Assembly (NCBI GenBank): GCA_002118135.1
Contig: BDIU01000286.1
Coordinates: forward strand, 62,001-126,000
Source: Trebouxia sp. TZW2008
Lineage: Eukaryota; Chlorophyta; Trebouxiophyceae; Trebouxiales; Trebouxiaceae
DNA length: 64,000 nt
Direction: 5' to 3'
Positions within the stretch are counted from its first letter, which is position 1; the number at the start of each line of letters is the position of its first letter. The notes under the pieces are model-generated. The model worked only from the letters and a program-made list of their open reading frames with translations, ran no database searches and was not told the DNA's origin. This document shows, one piece after another, positions 44,101 to 54,600 of the stretch. The position numbers and the translations under genes were made by a program.

Positions 44101-47100
44101 ACAGCAGATACTGTATGGTCATTAGGTGTGTCTTGAACATAGTATGTGCCTTGCATTGTAAGAAGCAACCAGTATGATCAACAAGTGTGTGACTTGCACA
44201 TTATTGGCCTTTACATGGTCACGAACTGGTGAGCACAGTTACTGTGACCAACATTTCAGAACTACAGATTGTCTGCATCTTGCATGCACTGCTCAAGGAC
44301 CCTTGGAAGTTCTTCTGCAACTGGATGGTGTGGCTTTGTGGCGTGTCACCCTCATGCATTCATTCATTGTAAACGTGGGCTAGGCAGGCTCAGCAGGCCC
44401 AACTAGGTATGTACAGAGGCAATCAACTGTCTCCACCCAGTTCAATAACCCTGCACCTTGCATGCATCAGTCAGCATTAGTCAGAAACAGCTTGCCGTTA
44501 GCAGAGCAGACCTGTTGTAGTCAACAGCAAGAAGCTCGGCAGCAGGTCAATGGACACACAACTTTTGATCTGCAGCTGGAGCTCTTGCTCTTGAGTGCAA
44601 TATGGTTGCTTTGTCGAAGCAGCACTGCAAAGATGCCGATTGCTAGCAAACCCATCACTACAGCCCTACCGAACTGCTGTGGCATCCAAAAATGCCAGTT
44701 GTAGCTGAAAAGAGAGAATCCAGCGCACTTCACCTTTGTGTAGATCACTGCAGAGTTGTCGATATTCCACACATCTTGCATGGAACCTGTGACGCATGCA
44801 GCCAAGGCTGGGAAGAACCCGGGCCACAGGGCCTGTAGCACAGGCAGTTGGTGTTGATGGATTGCTGCTTTGAGAGCAGCAATCCTGGGCTGCCTCTATA
44901 TACAGAGGCTCCGGACATGACGCCTAATGGCGCAGACTTTTCCATCTGTGTTTGTGTCACAGCCTGGCGCCCTCTAGACCATCATCTTGACGTGGGCATG
45001 ACACACATGAATGCGCATCCCATATACTGTATGGCATTTGCTGCATGCATGTTGGTGCTATATGTTGCATATATTGTGACCCCAAATGCTTCATGTGTGC
45101 ACTTTGACCTTCACATGGGTCCCTTTTTCTGCTCATGTGATACCGACAATGCAAGCTATGGTTTTCACAACTATGACAGCTTCACAATATCTGTCAGAGT
45201 AAGAGTACCAGGTGACAGCTTGTGTTTTCTGCAGTGGCTACAAACTGCCCTCTGGGAGAGGCACAAAATATGCACAATGCGGCGGACCTTGGCGCAGTTA
45301 CATGACCAAGCACATATCAGCTCCTCTGGTCAGCTTAGCATTGAGGGCAAGCCTGTGGCATTGGTGTACTTTCGCGCTGGTTATGCTCCCACTGACTACC
45401 CCACAGAAGCCGAATGGACCATCAGGTAAGCACTGAGACATCATGGACCATGAGATGACAGCCAAGATGTCTGTAATGTAACATACTGGAGGCCTATGAT
45501 ATTGAATGGTGTACTTCTGTGCTGGCTACGGTCCCACTGATTACCCCACACACGCTGAATGGGCCATAAGGTACACGTTCATTTCAGTGAACTTCAAGGG
45601 GCTCACCGCGTAAAGGACAGTTGACTGTGCCCGGTTGTCAGGGCCCAGGATGCATGCATCAGAACTTTTGACATGCATATTTTGGCGTCAGGGAGCGTCC
45701 ACAGCATACCAATGCAGCCTTGTATCTGTCGATAGTAGCCAAAGTATCAGCTGTCAAGGCCTTTAACAAGTCTATCATTGAACCATCAGCTGTAAATCTC
45801 CACAAAGCTGCAGCAACTTTGAATAGTTTGTGATGGTTGCAGTGAGCATCTAGAGCACACTGATGCAGCCTTGTGTCTGTCAGGAGCATATCAGCTGTCA
45901 GGAGCCAAGAAGGTTCAGCAGGAGCCCCAAAAGCTGCCAAAGGATTGGACAACATGGCTTTTGGAGACGTGGCTTGACAAACATATGCTGACTGCAGGGA
46001 GCGTCTAGAGCATACTGATGCAGAGTTTGTTTGTCAGTGGCGTATTAGCTGTCAGCAGCCAAGAAGGTGAACAGCTCAGACGTGGCAATGTGTATGATCT
46101 CTGTCGTTGGACGTCATCAAACAGAGTGTAGCAGGACTTCTGACAGTGTGCAGTTGCAGGGAGCGTCTTGATCATATTGATGCAGCCTTATGTCGGTCAG
46201 TGGCACACAAGCTGTCAAGAGCCAAGAGGTGCAGCAGCTGGACATTGCATCGTTTGTGATCTTTGTCACGTGACATTGTGAAACAGAGTGCAGCAGGACT
46301 TTTGACAAGTAAGCATTTGTTTCAGGGAACGCCTACAGCATGCTGATGTAACTTTGTGTATCAGATGTCAGGACCCAAGATGCAGCAAGAAATTGACAAG
46401 CCCATCAGTGCAGTATCAGCTATCAGCCATCAGGCCCCACAAAGTGCAGCAGAATTGTTCATACATGTTCAATCATTGCTGGGAACGTCTTGAACATACT
46501 GACACAGCCTTGTGTCCGTCAGTGGCGTATCAGCTGGCGGCAGCCAAGCAGGTTCAGCAGGACTGCTGGCAAGTGTACCAGTAACGTATCAGGTGGCGTG
46601 GCAAGTTGGCAGGCCTATTAGTAGCGTATTTGATGTCAGGGTGTTTTGACCAAGGTGTGCTGACTGCAGGGAACGTCTAGAGCACACAGATGCAGCCTTG
46701 TGTCCGTCAGTGGCATACCAGTTATCAGGAGCCAAAAAGGTGCAACAAGATTTAGCGCGGCCTGAAGTGCTTGAGCGCTTTTTAGATGATGACAGCCAGG
46801 TCCAGCTCATCAGAGCCTGCTTTGCAGGTGACGATCTTTTGTGTAAATCATAGTTGTAACAGGGAAATGAAGGAAAACACAAACACAGGAACCAAGATTG
46901 AGGAACAGAAACAACGTTGGTATAGGGACAGGCTCAGCAGGACCCTTAGACAGCCAAAGTGCTTCAGTAGTCCAAAATGTTTGTGCTATGTTCAATGCTG
47001 ATTGAAATTCCATCTTTCTCTTCCTCTTCTTGAGTACTGGTGTCTTCTCTCCTTCTTTGCAAACGTAAGTCTGTGAAAACTAGCTGATCCGGATGATCCC

Positions 47101-50075
47101 AAATCCGCCAAAGTGCTTCGACAGGCTGAGCAGCAGCCTGACCTGTCTGTGCTGACTCTTATTCCTTTCTCCCTTTTTCTGTGCTTCCCTGCTGCTGCGC
47201 TGACTTCTTCTCTTCTTCTTCTGTGCTGCTACGCTGACTGCTTCTCTTCTTCATGCTAGCGGGCCTGTGGGGCTTAGATGATCTGGATGATCCTGAGACA
47301 GCTAAAGCGCTCAACAGGCGGAGCAACAGCCGGACCTGTTTGTGCTGACTCTCATTTTTCCCTTCCTCCTCTTCTCTGCTTCTCTGCTGCTGCACTGACT
47401 TCTCTTCTTCTTGATGCCTGCAGGTTTGTGGGGTCTAGATGATCTGGATGATCCTGAGACTGCAAAGGTGCTTCAACAAGCCGAGCAACAGCCAGACTTG
47501 TTTGTGCTGAAACCACAGCGCGAGGGCGGTGGTAACAATCTGTATGGTGAAGCAGCACAGCAGAAGCTCAAGACAAGGAAAGGCCTGTCTGCTTACATCC
47601 TGATGCAGCGAATACGGCCTCCCATCAACAGGTAATGAACAGTCGCCACTGTTTGCAATCTCCGTTGTGCAACGTGTGTGTCCCTTAGAGACACAATTTG
47701 TCCAAGACAACAATCTGTATGGTGAAGCAGAAAAGCTCAAGACCAGGAAAGGCCTGTCTGCTTACATCCTGGTGCAGCGAATACGGCCTCCCATCAACAG
47801 GTGAGGCACAACAGCCATTGTATGCAACTACTGGTGTGCCACATGTACAACAACTCACCAATCACACCGGAAGGAAAGGCCTGTCTGCTGGCATCCTCAT
47901 GCAGCAGATTTGACCCCCCATGAACAGGTAATGCACAAGGGTCACTGTATGTAATCACTGGTACACATGTTGGCCCTCAGCGCAAGAGTTGTAAGGGCAG
48001 GCCTGTCTGTTTACATCCTGATGCAGCGGATACAGTTTTCAATCAACAGGTCATGCCCACTGGCTCACCGCTTGCAGTCACAATTGTGCAATGTGCATGC
48101 TCCTTGGATACATGAACTGCCCCTGCACAGACTGTGTATGGTGAAGCAGCACAGCAAAAGCTGAGAAATAGAAAGCTGAAATCTGAAAACAAAAGAAGGA
48201 AAGGCCTGTCTGCCTGCATCCTCTTGCAGCAGATGCAGCCATCAATCCACAGGTGAGCGGACAGTTGCCATTGTATGCAATCACTGGCGTGCAATGCATG
48301 AGGTCCCTCAGTGTGAAAATTGCAAGGACAGGCCTGTCTGCTGACAATTTCATGCAGCGGATACGGCCTCCAACTCACAGGTGACACGCTCTGGCCTTTC
48401 TATGCAGTTCACTGTTTGCAATGTTCATGCTGTCCAGACATGCAAGGTGCCTCTCATCAATGAGGAATGCACCATAGCCAATTCATGCAATTTTGACTTG
48501 ATGCAATGTACATGCTTCCTCAGTGTTAAGCATGCATGACAGCACATCTGTTGCTACTTCAGCATATCTGGAAGTCCATGAAGGAGTGGACGTTGCTGAG
48601 CTGCACCATTGCCGGGTGACGGTTCACACGACAACACATTCAGAATTGCTTGCCTGCCTGCAGGTCACTAACGGTCCGAGAAAGACAGCTGCTTGAGACA
48701 GAGACCTTGTCTTGAGCTTGGCAGATTTGGTGCTTTCACACGTTTGGCAGAGGTGCTGAATGTGTGTGGCCAATGTTTTGCCAAGCAGTAACGCTTGCTT
48801 GCCCGCAGGTCGCCGACAGTGATGCAAAACACTTTTGCAGATGCTGTGATGATCCACGCAGTGATGCTTGCTTGCTTACAGGTCGCTGATGGTACGAGAA
48901 GCACAGCTGCTTCAGACAGACACCTTGTCTTGAGCTTGGCAGATTTGGTGCTTTCACACGTTTGGCAGAGGTGCTGAATGTGTGTGGCCAATACTTTGCC
49001 AAGCAGTAATGCTTGCTTGCCTGCAGGTCGCCGACAGCGATGCGAGACTCTTTTGCAGATGCTGTGATGATCTGCGCAGTGATGCTTGCTTGCTCACAGG
49101 TCCCTGATGGTACGAGAAGGGCAGCTGCTTGAGACAGACACCTTGTCTGAGCTTGGTGTATTCGGCGCTTTCCTCAGGAGAGGAGACAGAATTCTTCTGA
49201 ACAAGGAGTCTGGGCACCTTATCAGAACGAAGGTACAGCGGCACTGCACAGCATCTCCAACCCCATGTGAATGTGCCGAGCTGGTGTTGTAGCTGCTGAA
49301 CTGCAAATGTGCTGCACCTCCCGTGACAGGGCTTGCTTGGGTTGACTGTAGTCAGAACGAAGGTACAGCGGCACTGCACAGCATCTCCAAACCCATGTGA
49401 ATGTGCCGCGCTGGTGTTGTAGCTGCTGAACCGCAAATGTGCTGCACCTCCAGTGACAGGGGTTGGTTGGAATAGGTGTAATGATAGTATGATGAAAGGT
49501 CACACTTTCCAGCACATATGCTAGGTGTGTGTGGCCCAAATCCTCGGGTTAGGCGTAGTCAGAAAAAAGGCATGGCTGCATTGCAGAACATATCCAACTT
49601 GATGAGAACTTGAATAGCTGAGGTGGATCATCAATTGTAATTTGCGTCACAAAATGTTGTTGAACTTACGAGAATTTGCAAAGCTTGTGGTCGACTGATG
49701 CTGTCGATGAATAAAGCATGTGCCATATCACTTTGCAGTACTTGAGTCCAGTATAGTCAGAGCAACAAGCTAATTTGCTCTGATTAAAACTGACTCAGCC
49801 ATTGCCACAAAAGATGCAGCGCATGGGCAATTTCAGCAATCACACCAACAGCGTGGCATTGGTTCACACCATGTTGTGTTTGGTGCAATTTTGCTGTCTC
49901 ATATTTCTGTCTGCTCACAGGTCCAGAATGTATCCCTCTGAGTGAAGTCTGTATCAGCAAGCTTGCCTGAAATACTGGCAGCAAGTGGTGTTCTGCTGTG
50001 CAGGCTGCAACATCAGATGAAGGCGGGGTAGCTGCTGGATTTGCAGTGCTGGACAGCCCCTTGCTCACTGATTGA
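38156..50075 (+). CDS. GSH2: Glutathione synthetase, eukaryotic type (545 aa, 10 exons)
   Basis: Joins gamma-glutamylcysteine and glycine using ATP, the second step of glutathione synthesis. Exons: 38156-38461, 38881-39084, 39387-39512, 39853-39951, 43638-43778, 45235-45425, 46670-46827, 47424-47631, 49100-49232, 50004-50075. All phases agree and the end is a clean stop. Conserved family segments in order are LPAPFPRKSFDKA, LNRSDYMLDE, VELNTISSSFG, AIVLFVVQPGEKNSYDQQ, VYFRAGYAPTDYPTEAEW, CPSVAYQLSGAKKVQQDLA, KPQREGGGNN (the glycine-rich ATP loop), ILMQRI, LSELGVFGAFLR and EGGVAAGFAVLDSPLLTD. The roughly 75 residues before MAAGVDAKSD are Ser/Arg/Gln-rich and acid-poor, a likely plastid or mitochondrial transit peptide. 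An in-frame ATG at 38099 is an alternative start. Introns are filled with decayed exon copies, and intron 4 (3.7 kb) holds a satellite. Confidence 0.95.
38789..38840 (+). pseudogene. Upstream partial copy of GSH2 exon 2
   Basis: GATTGTTGGCGCAGGGCTGT then CAGAGAAGCCCCTGGCA repeats the first 40 bases of the exon at 38881, about 90 bp upstream, and then diverges. Confidence 0.85.
40325..40510. repeat. Two-copy tandem repeat (~115 bp) in GSH2 intron 4
   Basis: Both copies carry TGTGCATGTCAGCTGCTGTC (near 40338 and 40440), followed by CACnnCnAAGC and then GCCnAnTGTGnCCAGCCCATT-like ends. No coding sense. Confidence 0.7.
41270..42700. repeat. Satellite-like tandem repeat, ~300-bp unit, five copies, in GSH2 intron 4
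   Basis: Units start near 41274, 41580, 41875, 42178 and 42482. Each contains CATCAAAGCATGCACCCGCC or a variant, GTGATAGCTACACATGCATCACA, TGTGGCATGCGGGG, and CAAGTCACTTGC. The last two copies are the most alike. The unit does not match any GSH2 exon, so this array is a different phenomenon from the exon copies around it. Some frames remain open through a copy but their sequence is not conserved between units. Confidence 0.85.
42851..43592 (+). repeat. Five 5'-partial copies of GSH2 exon 5, ~160-bp period
   Basis: Copies at about 42858, 43018, 43180, 43338 and 43479 precede the intact exon at 43638, spaced 141-162 bp. Each keeps a TGCAG-type acceptor and the stretch coding CTGCCTGACAATGATGTCAC (LPDNDVTAEYVDA) and then fades. 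The most 3' copy is the longest, reaching GTCGTGCTGTTTGTG. All lack the QPGEKNSYDQQ part and the donor. The frame is open through several of them. Confidence 0.9.
44376..44451 (+). repeat. tRNA-related SINE-like repeat, copy 1 of 3
   Basis: GTGGGCTAGGCAGGCTCAGC then AGGCCCAACTAGGTATGTAC and AGAGGCAATCAACTGTCTCC, ending CAGTTCAATAACCC. GGCTCAGCAGG resembles an RNA polymerase III A box. The B-box-like part is shortened here. Other copies are at 52711 and 53963. Confidence 0.65.
44521..44885 (-). CDS. Possible small antisense gene inside GSH2 intron 5 (exon-like fragments, one transmembrane segment)
   Basis: On the minus strand, after an acceptor-like CAGCCCAG near 44885, a frame reads IAALKAAIHQHQLPVLQALW, PGFFPALAACVTG and SMQDVWNID. 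After a TTTTCAG it continues YNWHFWMPQQFGRAVVMGLL and AIGIFAVLLRQS. The Phe/Trp-rich helical composition and the hydrophobic run look like a real membrane protein, not like neighbouring intron. I recognise no family. The boundaries, the number of introns and even coding status are unproven. Confidence 0.35.
45505..45575 (+). pseudogene. Downstream 3' copy of GSH2 exon 6
   Basis: GGTGTACTTCTGTGCTGGCT, then ACTGATTACCCCACACACGC and TGAATGGGCCATAAG followed by GTACAC, repeats the last 65 bases of exon 45235-45425 together with a donor. Confidence 0.9.
45685..46575 (+). repeat. Six 5'-partial copies of GSH2 exon 7, ~155-190-bp period
   Basis: Copies at about 45691, 45841, 45998, 46160, 46326 and 46481 precede the intact exon at 46670. 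Each carries GGGAnCGTCTnGAnCAnACTGA and GCAGCCTTGTGTCnGTCAGT, and most run on to GCCAAGAnGGTnCAGCAG. Several keep a CTGCAGGG acceptor. None contains the LARPEVLERFLDD part or a donor. Age differs: the one at 46481 is nearly intact, those at 45691 and 46326 have gaps. Confidence 0.9.
47080..47350 (+). repeat. Two 5'-partial copies of GSH2 exon 8
   Basis: Copies at about 47085-47160 and 47261-47345 repeat GATGATCTGGATGATCCTGA, the AAAGTGCTTCaaCAgGC block and CCTGTCTGTGCTGA of exon 47424-47631. Both stop at the same point, GTGCTGACTCTTATT/GTGCTGACTCTCATT, and are followed by related CT-rich intron. A weaker third echo lies near 46930-46980. Confidence 0.85.
47700..48385 (+). repeat. Five 3'-partial copies of GSH2 exon 8, each with a donor
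   Basis: Copies end in CAG/GTGAGG (47801), CAG/GTAATG (47929), CAG/GTCATG (48051), CAG/GTGAGC (48254) and CAG/GTGACA (48381). Each holds AGGCCTGTCTGC and a variant of ATCCTGATGCAGCGGATACG and CCTCCCATCAACAG. The first and fourth also hold CTGTATGGTGAAGCAG. One contains TGA. Sequence after each donor is also related, so the duplicated unit is exon end plus intron start. Confidence 0.9.
48655..49060 (+). repeat. 5'-partial copies of GSH2 exon 9 in a ~220-bp composite repeat
   Basis: Copies at about 48663 and 48881 carry CAGGTCnCTnAnGGTnCGAGAA then GnCAGCTGCTTnAGACAGA and ACCTTGTCTTGAGCTTGGCA. Short acceptor-side fragments lie at 48808 and 49027 (GCAGGTCGCCGACAG). The intact exon is at 49100. 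The intervening GGTGCTTTCACACGTTTGGC block is also duplicated, so roughly 48660-48880 and 48880-49100 are one tandem pair. Confidence 0.85.
49219..49480 (+). repeat. 130-bp tandem duplication at the exon 9 donor
   Basis: The block from ATCAGAACGAAGGTACAGCG across GCACTGCACAGCATCTCCAA to TGCACCTCC is repeated from about 49349 with few differences. The copy thus carries the last bases of exon 9 and its donor. It is one of the youngest duplications in the window. Confidence 0.9.
49511..49545 (+). repeat. Dispersed repeat with palindromic end, copy 3 of 3 (partial)
   Basis: AGCACATATGCTAGGTGTGT then GTGGCCCAAATCCT corresponds to the first half of the copy at 6030-6100 (minus strand: AGCACATGTGCTAGGTGTGA then GTGGCCTAAGTCC). 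Confidence 0.5.
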
Positions 50076-51675
50076 GAGAGTACCTGATGCTTTCTCAAGA
50101 TTTGTGTTTAATGAAAAGCTGTGAAAACAAAAGTACCTGCAATCGAGCATCACAATGGCAGGTCTTTAAGGGAAGACAGCCCAGCTGTGCACACAAGACA
50201 GTAGGCATCACTTGACACCCATACAGGCATAGGACAGCATGCGGAGGCAACACAGAAGAGCAGAAACATTGCAGCCATATGGCAACCATGAAAGCAAAGC
50301 TGAGGACTCTAGATATTCAGCATGGATGGTGTCATCATCAGAGCTTGCAAGGGTCCATCATGTCATGTAGCATCTGCAGCTGCAGAGGCAGTGTGGTGTA
50401 CGTTTGTGCATAGCTCTTTGCATCTGACATAGCTTGCACTCGCGCATTAGACAAGAGACAGTGGGATGCATTGCCTGCAGCCAAGCACCAAGCTCAGCGC
50501 AGCATGCATCAATTTTCTTGTGGTCCTGACAGACCACTTTTGCATGTTCAACGCTGACAGCGCTCCATGGACAGCATGTTTGTATGACGGAAAGCATGCG
50601 GCAAAGCATATAGTTTGACAAATAGCATGGATATGCGCTTCAGCATTCAGGGTGCAACAACAGCTGACAACGTGATTGCCTAGATCAAGGAGGTTGAGCC
50701 GTTCTAGCAAGAAAACGCATGTTTGTTTGCAACCCAAGGGATCAGCAGCATGTCATGTGGACAAGGTTGAAGCTCCGATTATAGTGCGTGACGCAGTTTC
50801 TTCTTGGGGCAGGTAATGTCAGTGCTGGAGTCAAAGTTGATGCAGCACCCATTGACCAACAGGGTGTGGTGCCGGCACAATGAAGCAGGTGATGTCAACT
50901 ATGATGTTCAGTCTGCACAGACATTGTGACAAACCTGAAGCGAAAAGGTTGACCCCGTTGTGGCAGGGTGAGCGTGATGTCATGAGATTAGGCCCATAGA
51001 TCGTACGTACTGAATGCCAAGTAACGGCCACTAAGTTACAGACATGTTGTTCCCTGATGTGGTAATTTCTGCGGCATAGCACTGACGCCAGGGTTATGCA
51101 AATGCCGACAACAGGCCAGGGCTCATGCAATCACCTGCTTTTGCACGGGTCCATTTAGTGCACACAAAGATCTTGGTATAGTCATTGAAGGTGCAGCCAC
51201 AAATCATGCATATGTCATTGACTTGAGTGCTTGTGCTAAATCAGAGCGCGCCTTGTTTGCAGCAGCAGATTGAGGGCTGTGCATGCCACAAAAAGTCATA
51301 GTGAATAGTGGGCACTAAAATACTTTGTAGCAGTTGCAATTTCAAATCAGTTGTGTCACCACACTGCAGCTGCCAGTGCTTGCGCTGCACCACAGCCCAA
51401 GAGCCCGTTGCCTTGGCCATCAAAGGCCTGATGAGATGAAACATGTCGCTGGATGAAATGAAGCCCCATATATATGTTCGTGACTGGAACATATAAGAGA
51501 AACACATCAGAGATCATCCGGAAAAGACCTGAGAATCAGCTCTGCAAAAGCTAAACACCCTGCTGACCTGAACACAAAGCAGGACGTTTCATGAATGACA
51601 AGCAGAAAACAACATTGAAACAAGACAGCTCAAACCCGCTGTAATCACGTATCACACACCACACATCACACATTC
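50076..51675. other. Intergenic between convergent GSH2 and P450, no gene seen
   Basis: Both neighbours end toward this interval, so it should hold two 3' untranslated regions. Open frames on either strand are short and without recognisable content. No repeat stands out. Confidence 0.5.
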
Positions 51676-54600
51676 TTATGCCTTTTCAGCACGCTTGAGA
51701 ACTGTGACTGGCATTCCTCCCTTAGGAGAGATGGTGATGCCCTGTTTGAGCTCCAAGGGATGTGTCCTCAGCTTCTCTGACAGCTGGAAAGTGTGACGCT
51801 GATGTAGCCGTACGAGAGCAATGACTGCCTCCTCAACTGCATTGGCACAAAGCAAGAATCAGATGTCAATGCAAAGTTCACTGGAACCAAATCATGGTCA
51901 TAAGAATGTTTGCAGACTTCAAGAGAGGCCGTGACCATGAAGAGTGCACTGTACAACTCCGCCCAAAGTTCCCATTTCAACGGGGGCAATGCCAAAAAGA
52001 TCAGGCGAAGCATTTGTGACAGATACATGGGATGGAACAAGAATGCAACCTTTTGTCGACGTCGATGAACTTTCCCTCCAGCAACACGGGTACGCGGGCG
52101 GTGAGAGGTGCTAGAACTTGAACATTCTCTTTTCTGCCAGTACTTATGACCTCAAAGCTGCTGGGTGTATTCAACTCTTGGTCAACAACAGCTAAAGCCA
52201 CCTACCAGCTAGCTTGACGCCAATGCACATTCGGGGTCCCAGGCCAAAAGGCATGTAGGCCATGCCATCGCTCATGTCCCCGCCAGTCTTGCTGCCTATC
52301 CACCTCTCGGGCTTGAAGGCTTCCGGGTCTTTCCAATAGCGGGGGTCATGCTGCATGGTCCAAAGGTTGATGTGCACTCCAGTGCCTTTGGGCAAGAAGT
52401 ACGGCCCCAGCTGCAGCACACAAGGGTTGACTCAGCAGTCTGATACCATTGCGTCTGCTACTGATCCGCAACCAAACAACACTGCGAACACAAGCTTTTG
52501 GAGCAGTACATGCCCTGCCCTGCTACCAGGTTAGCTCAACAACCAGCGCAGACGCTACCTAGCTTTCAAGCCAGGAAGACCGATGAGTCACATTTGGCTC
52601 CCTACCCCAGACTGTACATTCTGTTGATTGATACTGCCATATGAGTTTGTTGCTGGTGCTAGGATGTCTCCTCACACATTGCCGTCATTTCATTAATTTA
52701 TTATAAACGTGGGCTAGGCAGGCTCAGCAGGCCCAACTAGGTACGTACAGAGGCAATCAACTGTCTCCAACCAGTTCAATCATGTGCTAACCAAAAGCAG
52801 CAATGTTGGACATGAAGGGCGTAGAGGTCCTTGTACTCAGTTAACTGCCAAGTATCTCTGGGTTCCCCTTGGCCTAAGTGCCTGATAAGTGCCCAAACAT
52901 TGCTGTGCCTGACATAATGTACCTAAATGGTGGTGCAAACGAACAGTTCGCCTTTTGGTGCACACAAACAGCAGATATGTGTTGCTGTCTAAGACCACGT
53001 ACTCCTGGATTCGCACTAACACAAGATACCTATTGACAAAGCTGATAGTCTAAGTGAACAACAATGCTGCTGTTCTTGTGGTGTGATAAGCATGCATGTA
53101 TAATTACAAATCTGATGAGATCTTTGGGTATTTTAAAAGCATGTCAATGGTGATAAAAGGTTCATTTCATGCCCCGAAATTGTAATTCATCGGGTTTCGG
53201 GCAGTAGGGTTTCAAAAACCCTAAGAAAGATTTAAATTTTATTTTTGTTAGGGGAATTGATTAGGTTGTAGGCTTTACGCTTTTAAGCATTTGTTGCGCT
53301 TTCTATGGTGGGGATCAAAACCCGATGAGATATAATGCAGACGTGTTTTATGAGCATTGAAATCTTCCAAACCTGCACCTTTTCTATGGCAACCCCAGTG
53401 AGCATGGTGTTGTCAATGCTTATGACGATTTGATGCCTGTGTATGACAGAGTTACGTTCAAGGTCACAAAGAATAGCATGTCGGAAACTAGATTCAGACT
53501 GTTGGCCACTTGAAGTAGTTGAACAAGCAAGGGTTCGTCTCCTTCCACAAGAATAGTTGTGGGTTTGAATCCGGTATGTTACACTGTGCATCAACAGCCA
53601 TCATGATGATGGTGACATCAATGTATAACCAATGGGGAAGGCTACAGACCTGCACATCCTCTGTGGCAACTCTAGTAAGTATAGTGGCCGGCGGGTACAG
53701 CCTGAGCGCCTCATTGATCACCGCAGCAGCATAAGGAAACTGCTGCAGGTCATCATAGCCTGGCTGGCCTGCAAACTGGTCCACTTCCTGGAGCAAACGC
53801 TGTTGGGCGTTGGGGTTTCTGCCCAACAGGTAGATGCTGAACGCCAGTGTGTTGGCTGTGGTTTCATAGCCTGCCAAGATCATTGTGTTGGTCTGGGCTG
53901 CAATCTGCCTGCAAGTTGTGACAGCAGAGTCGCTTCTCATTTCATTCATTCGTTGCAAACGTGGGCTAGGCAGGCTCAGCAGGCCCATCTAGGTACATAC
54001 AGAAGCAATCAAGTGTCTCCAACCAGTTCGATCATGTGCTAACCCAAACCATTTATATTGCTGCTTGAGTTGCTTCTGATGAGCTGGAGCACAGGCAAGC
54101 AAGAGCAATGTTATGCTTGGGGCTCTAATCTTGCGTCAAGTCAGAAAATCGAAGCTGCTGCTGATGCTGTCGAGCATAACAGTAGCGCAGACATGGTCAA
54201 ATCAGGCACTTGGAAATGCAAAAGTGTAGTATGGATCAAGAGTACACTGTTGCTGTGAAGGGCACTCTGCCTGACACCAGTACCTCCTGTAGGGAGAGTT
54301 CAAGATGACAGGAGCACACTCAGCTGCAAACGCTTTATGCAGAGAACATTACAAATGCCATCAAAGGCAGTGGGGTGGCAAGAGATGGCCCAGGGTGGGG
54401 GTGTGGATGAGAGATGGGACACTCACATGTGATTGAAGGGAGTGCCTGTGGCCTTATTGTTAGCCTTCATCAGCATGGAGATGACACTGTTCTCTGCTGG
54501 CACTGTGTCCTGCAAAACAAGAAACAGTAACTTTGTCATGCATGCCCAGAACTGCAGATTTCAGTGAACATGCTTGTGATTTGACCAAATGAGTAGTTGT

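Noticed and set aside
53963..54045. Functional tRNA gene
   Set aside because: Acceptor-like ends and A/B-box words exist, but no anticodon arm or T arm can be formed and near copies exist in two other introns.
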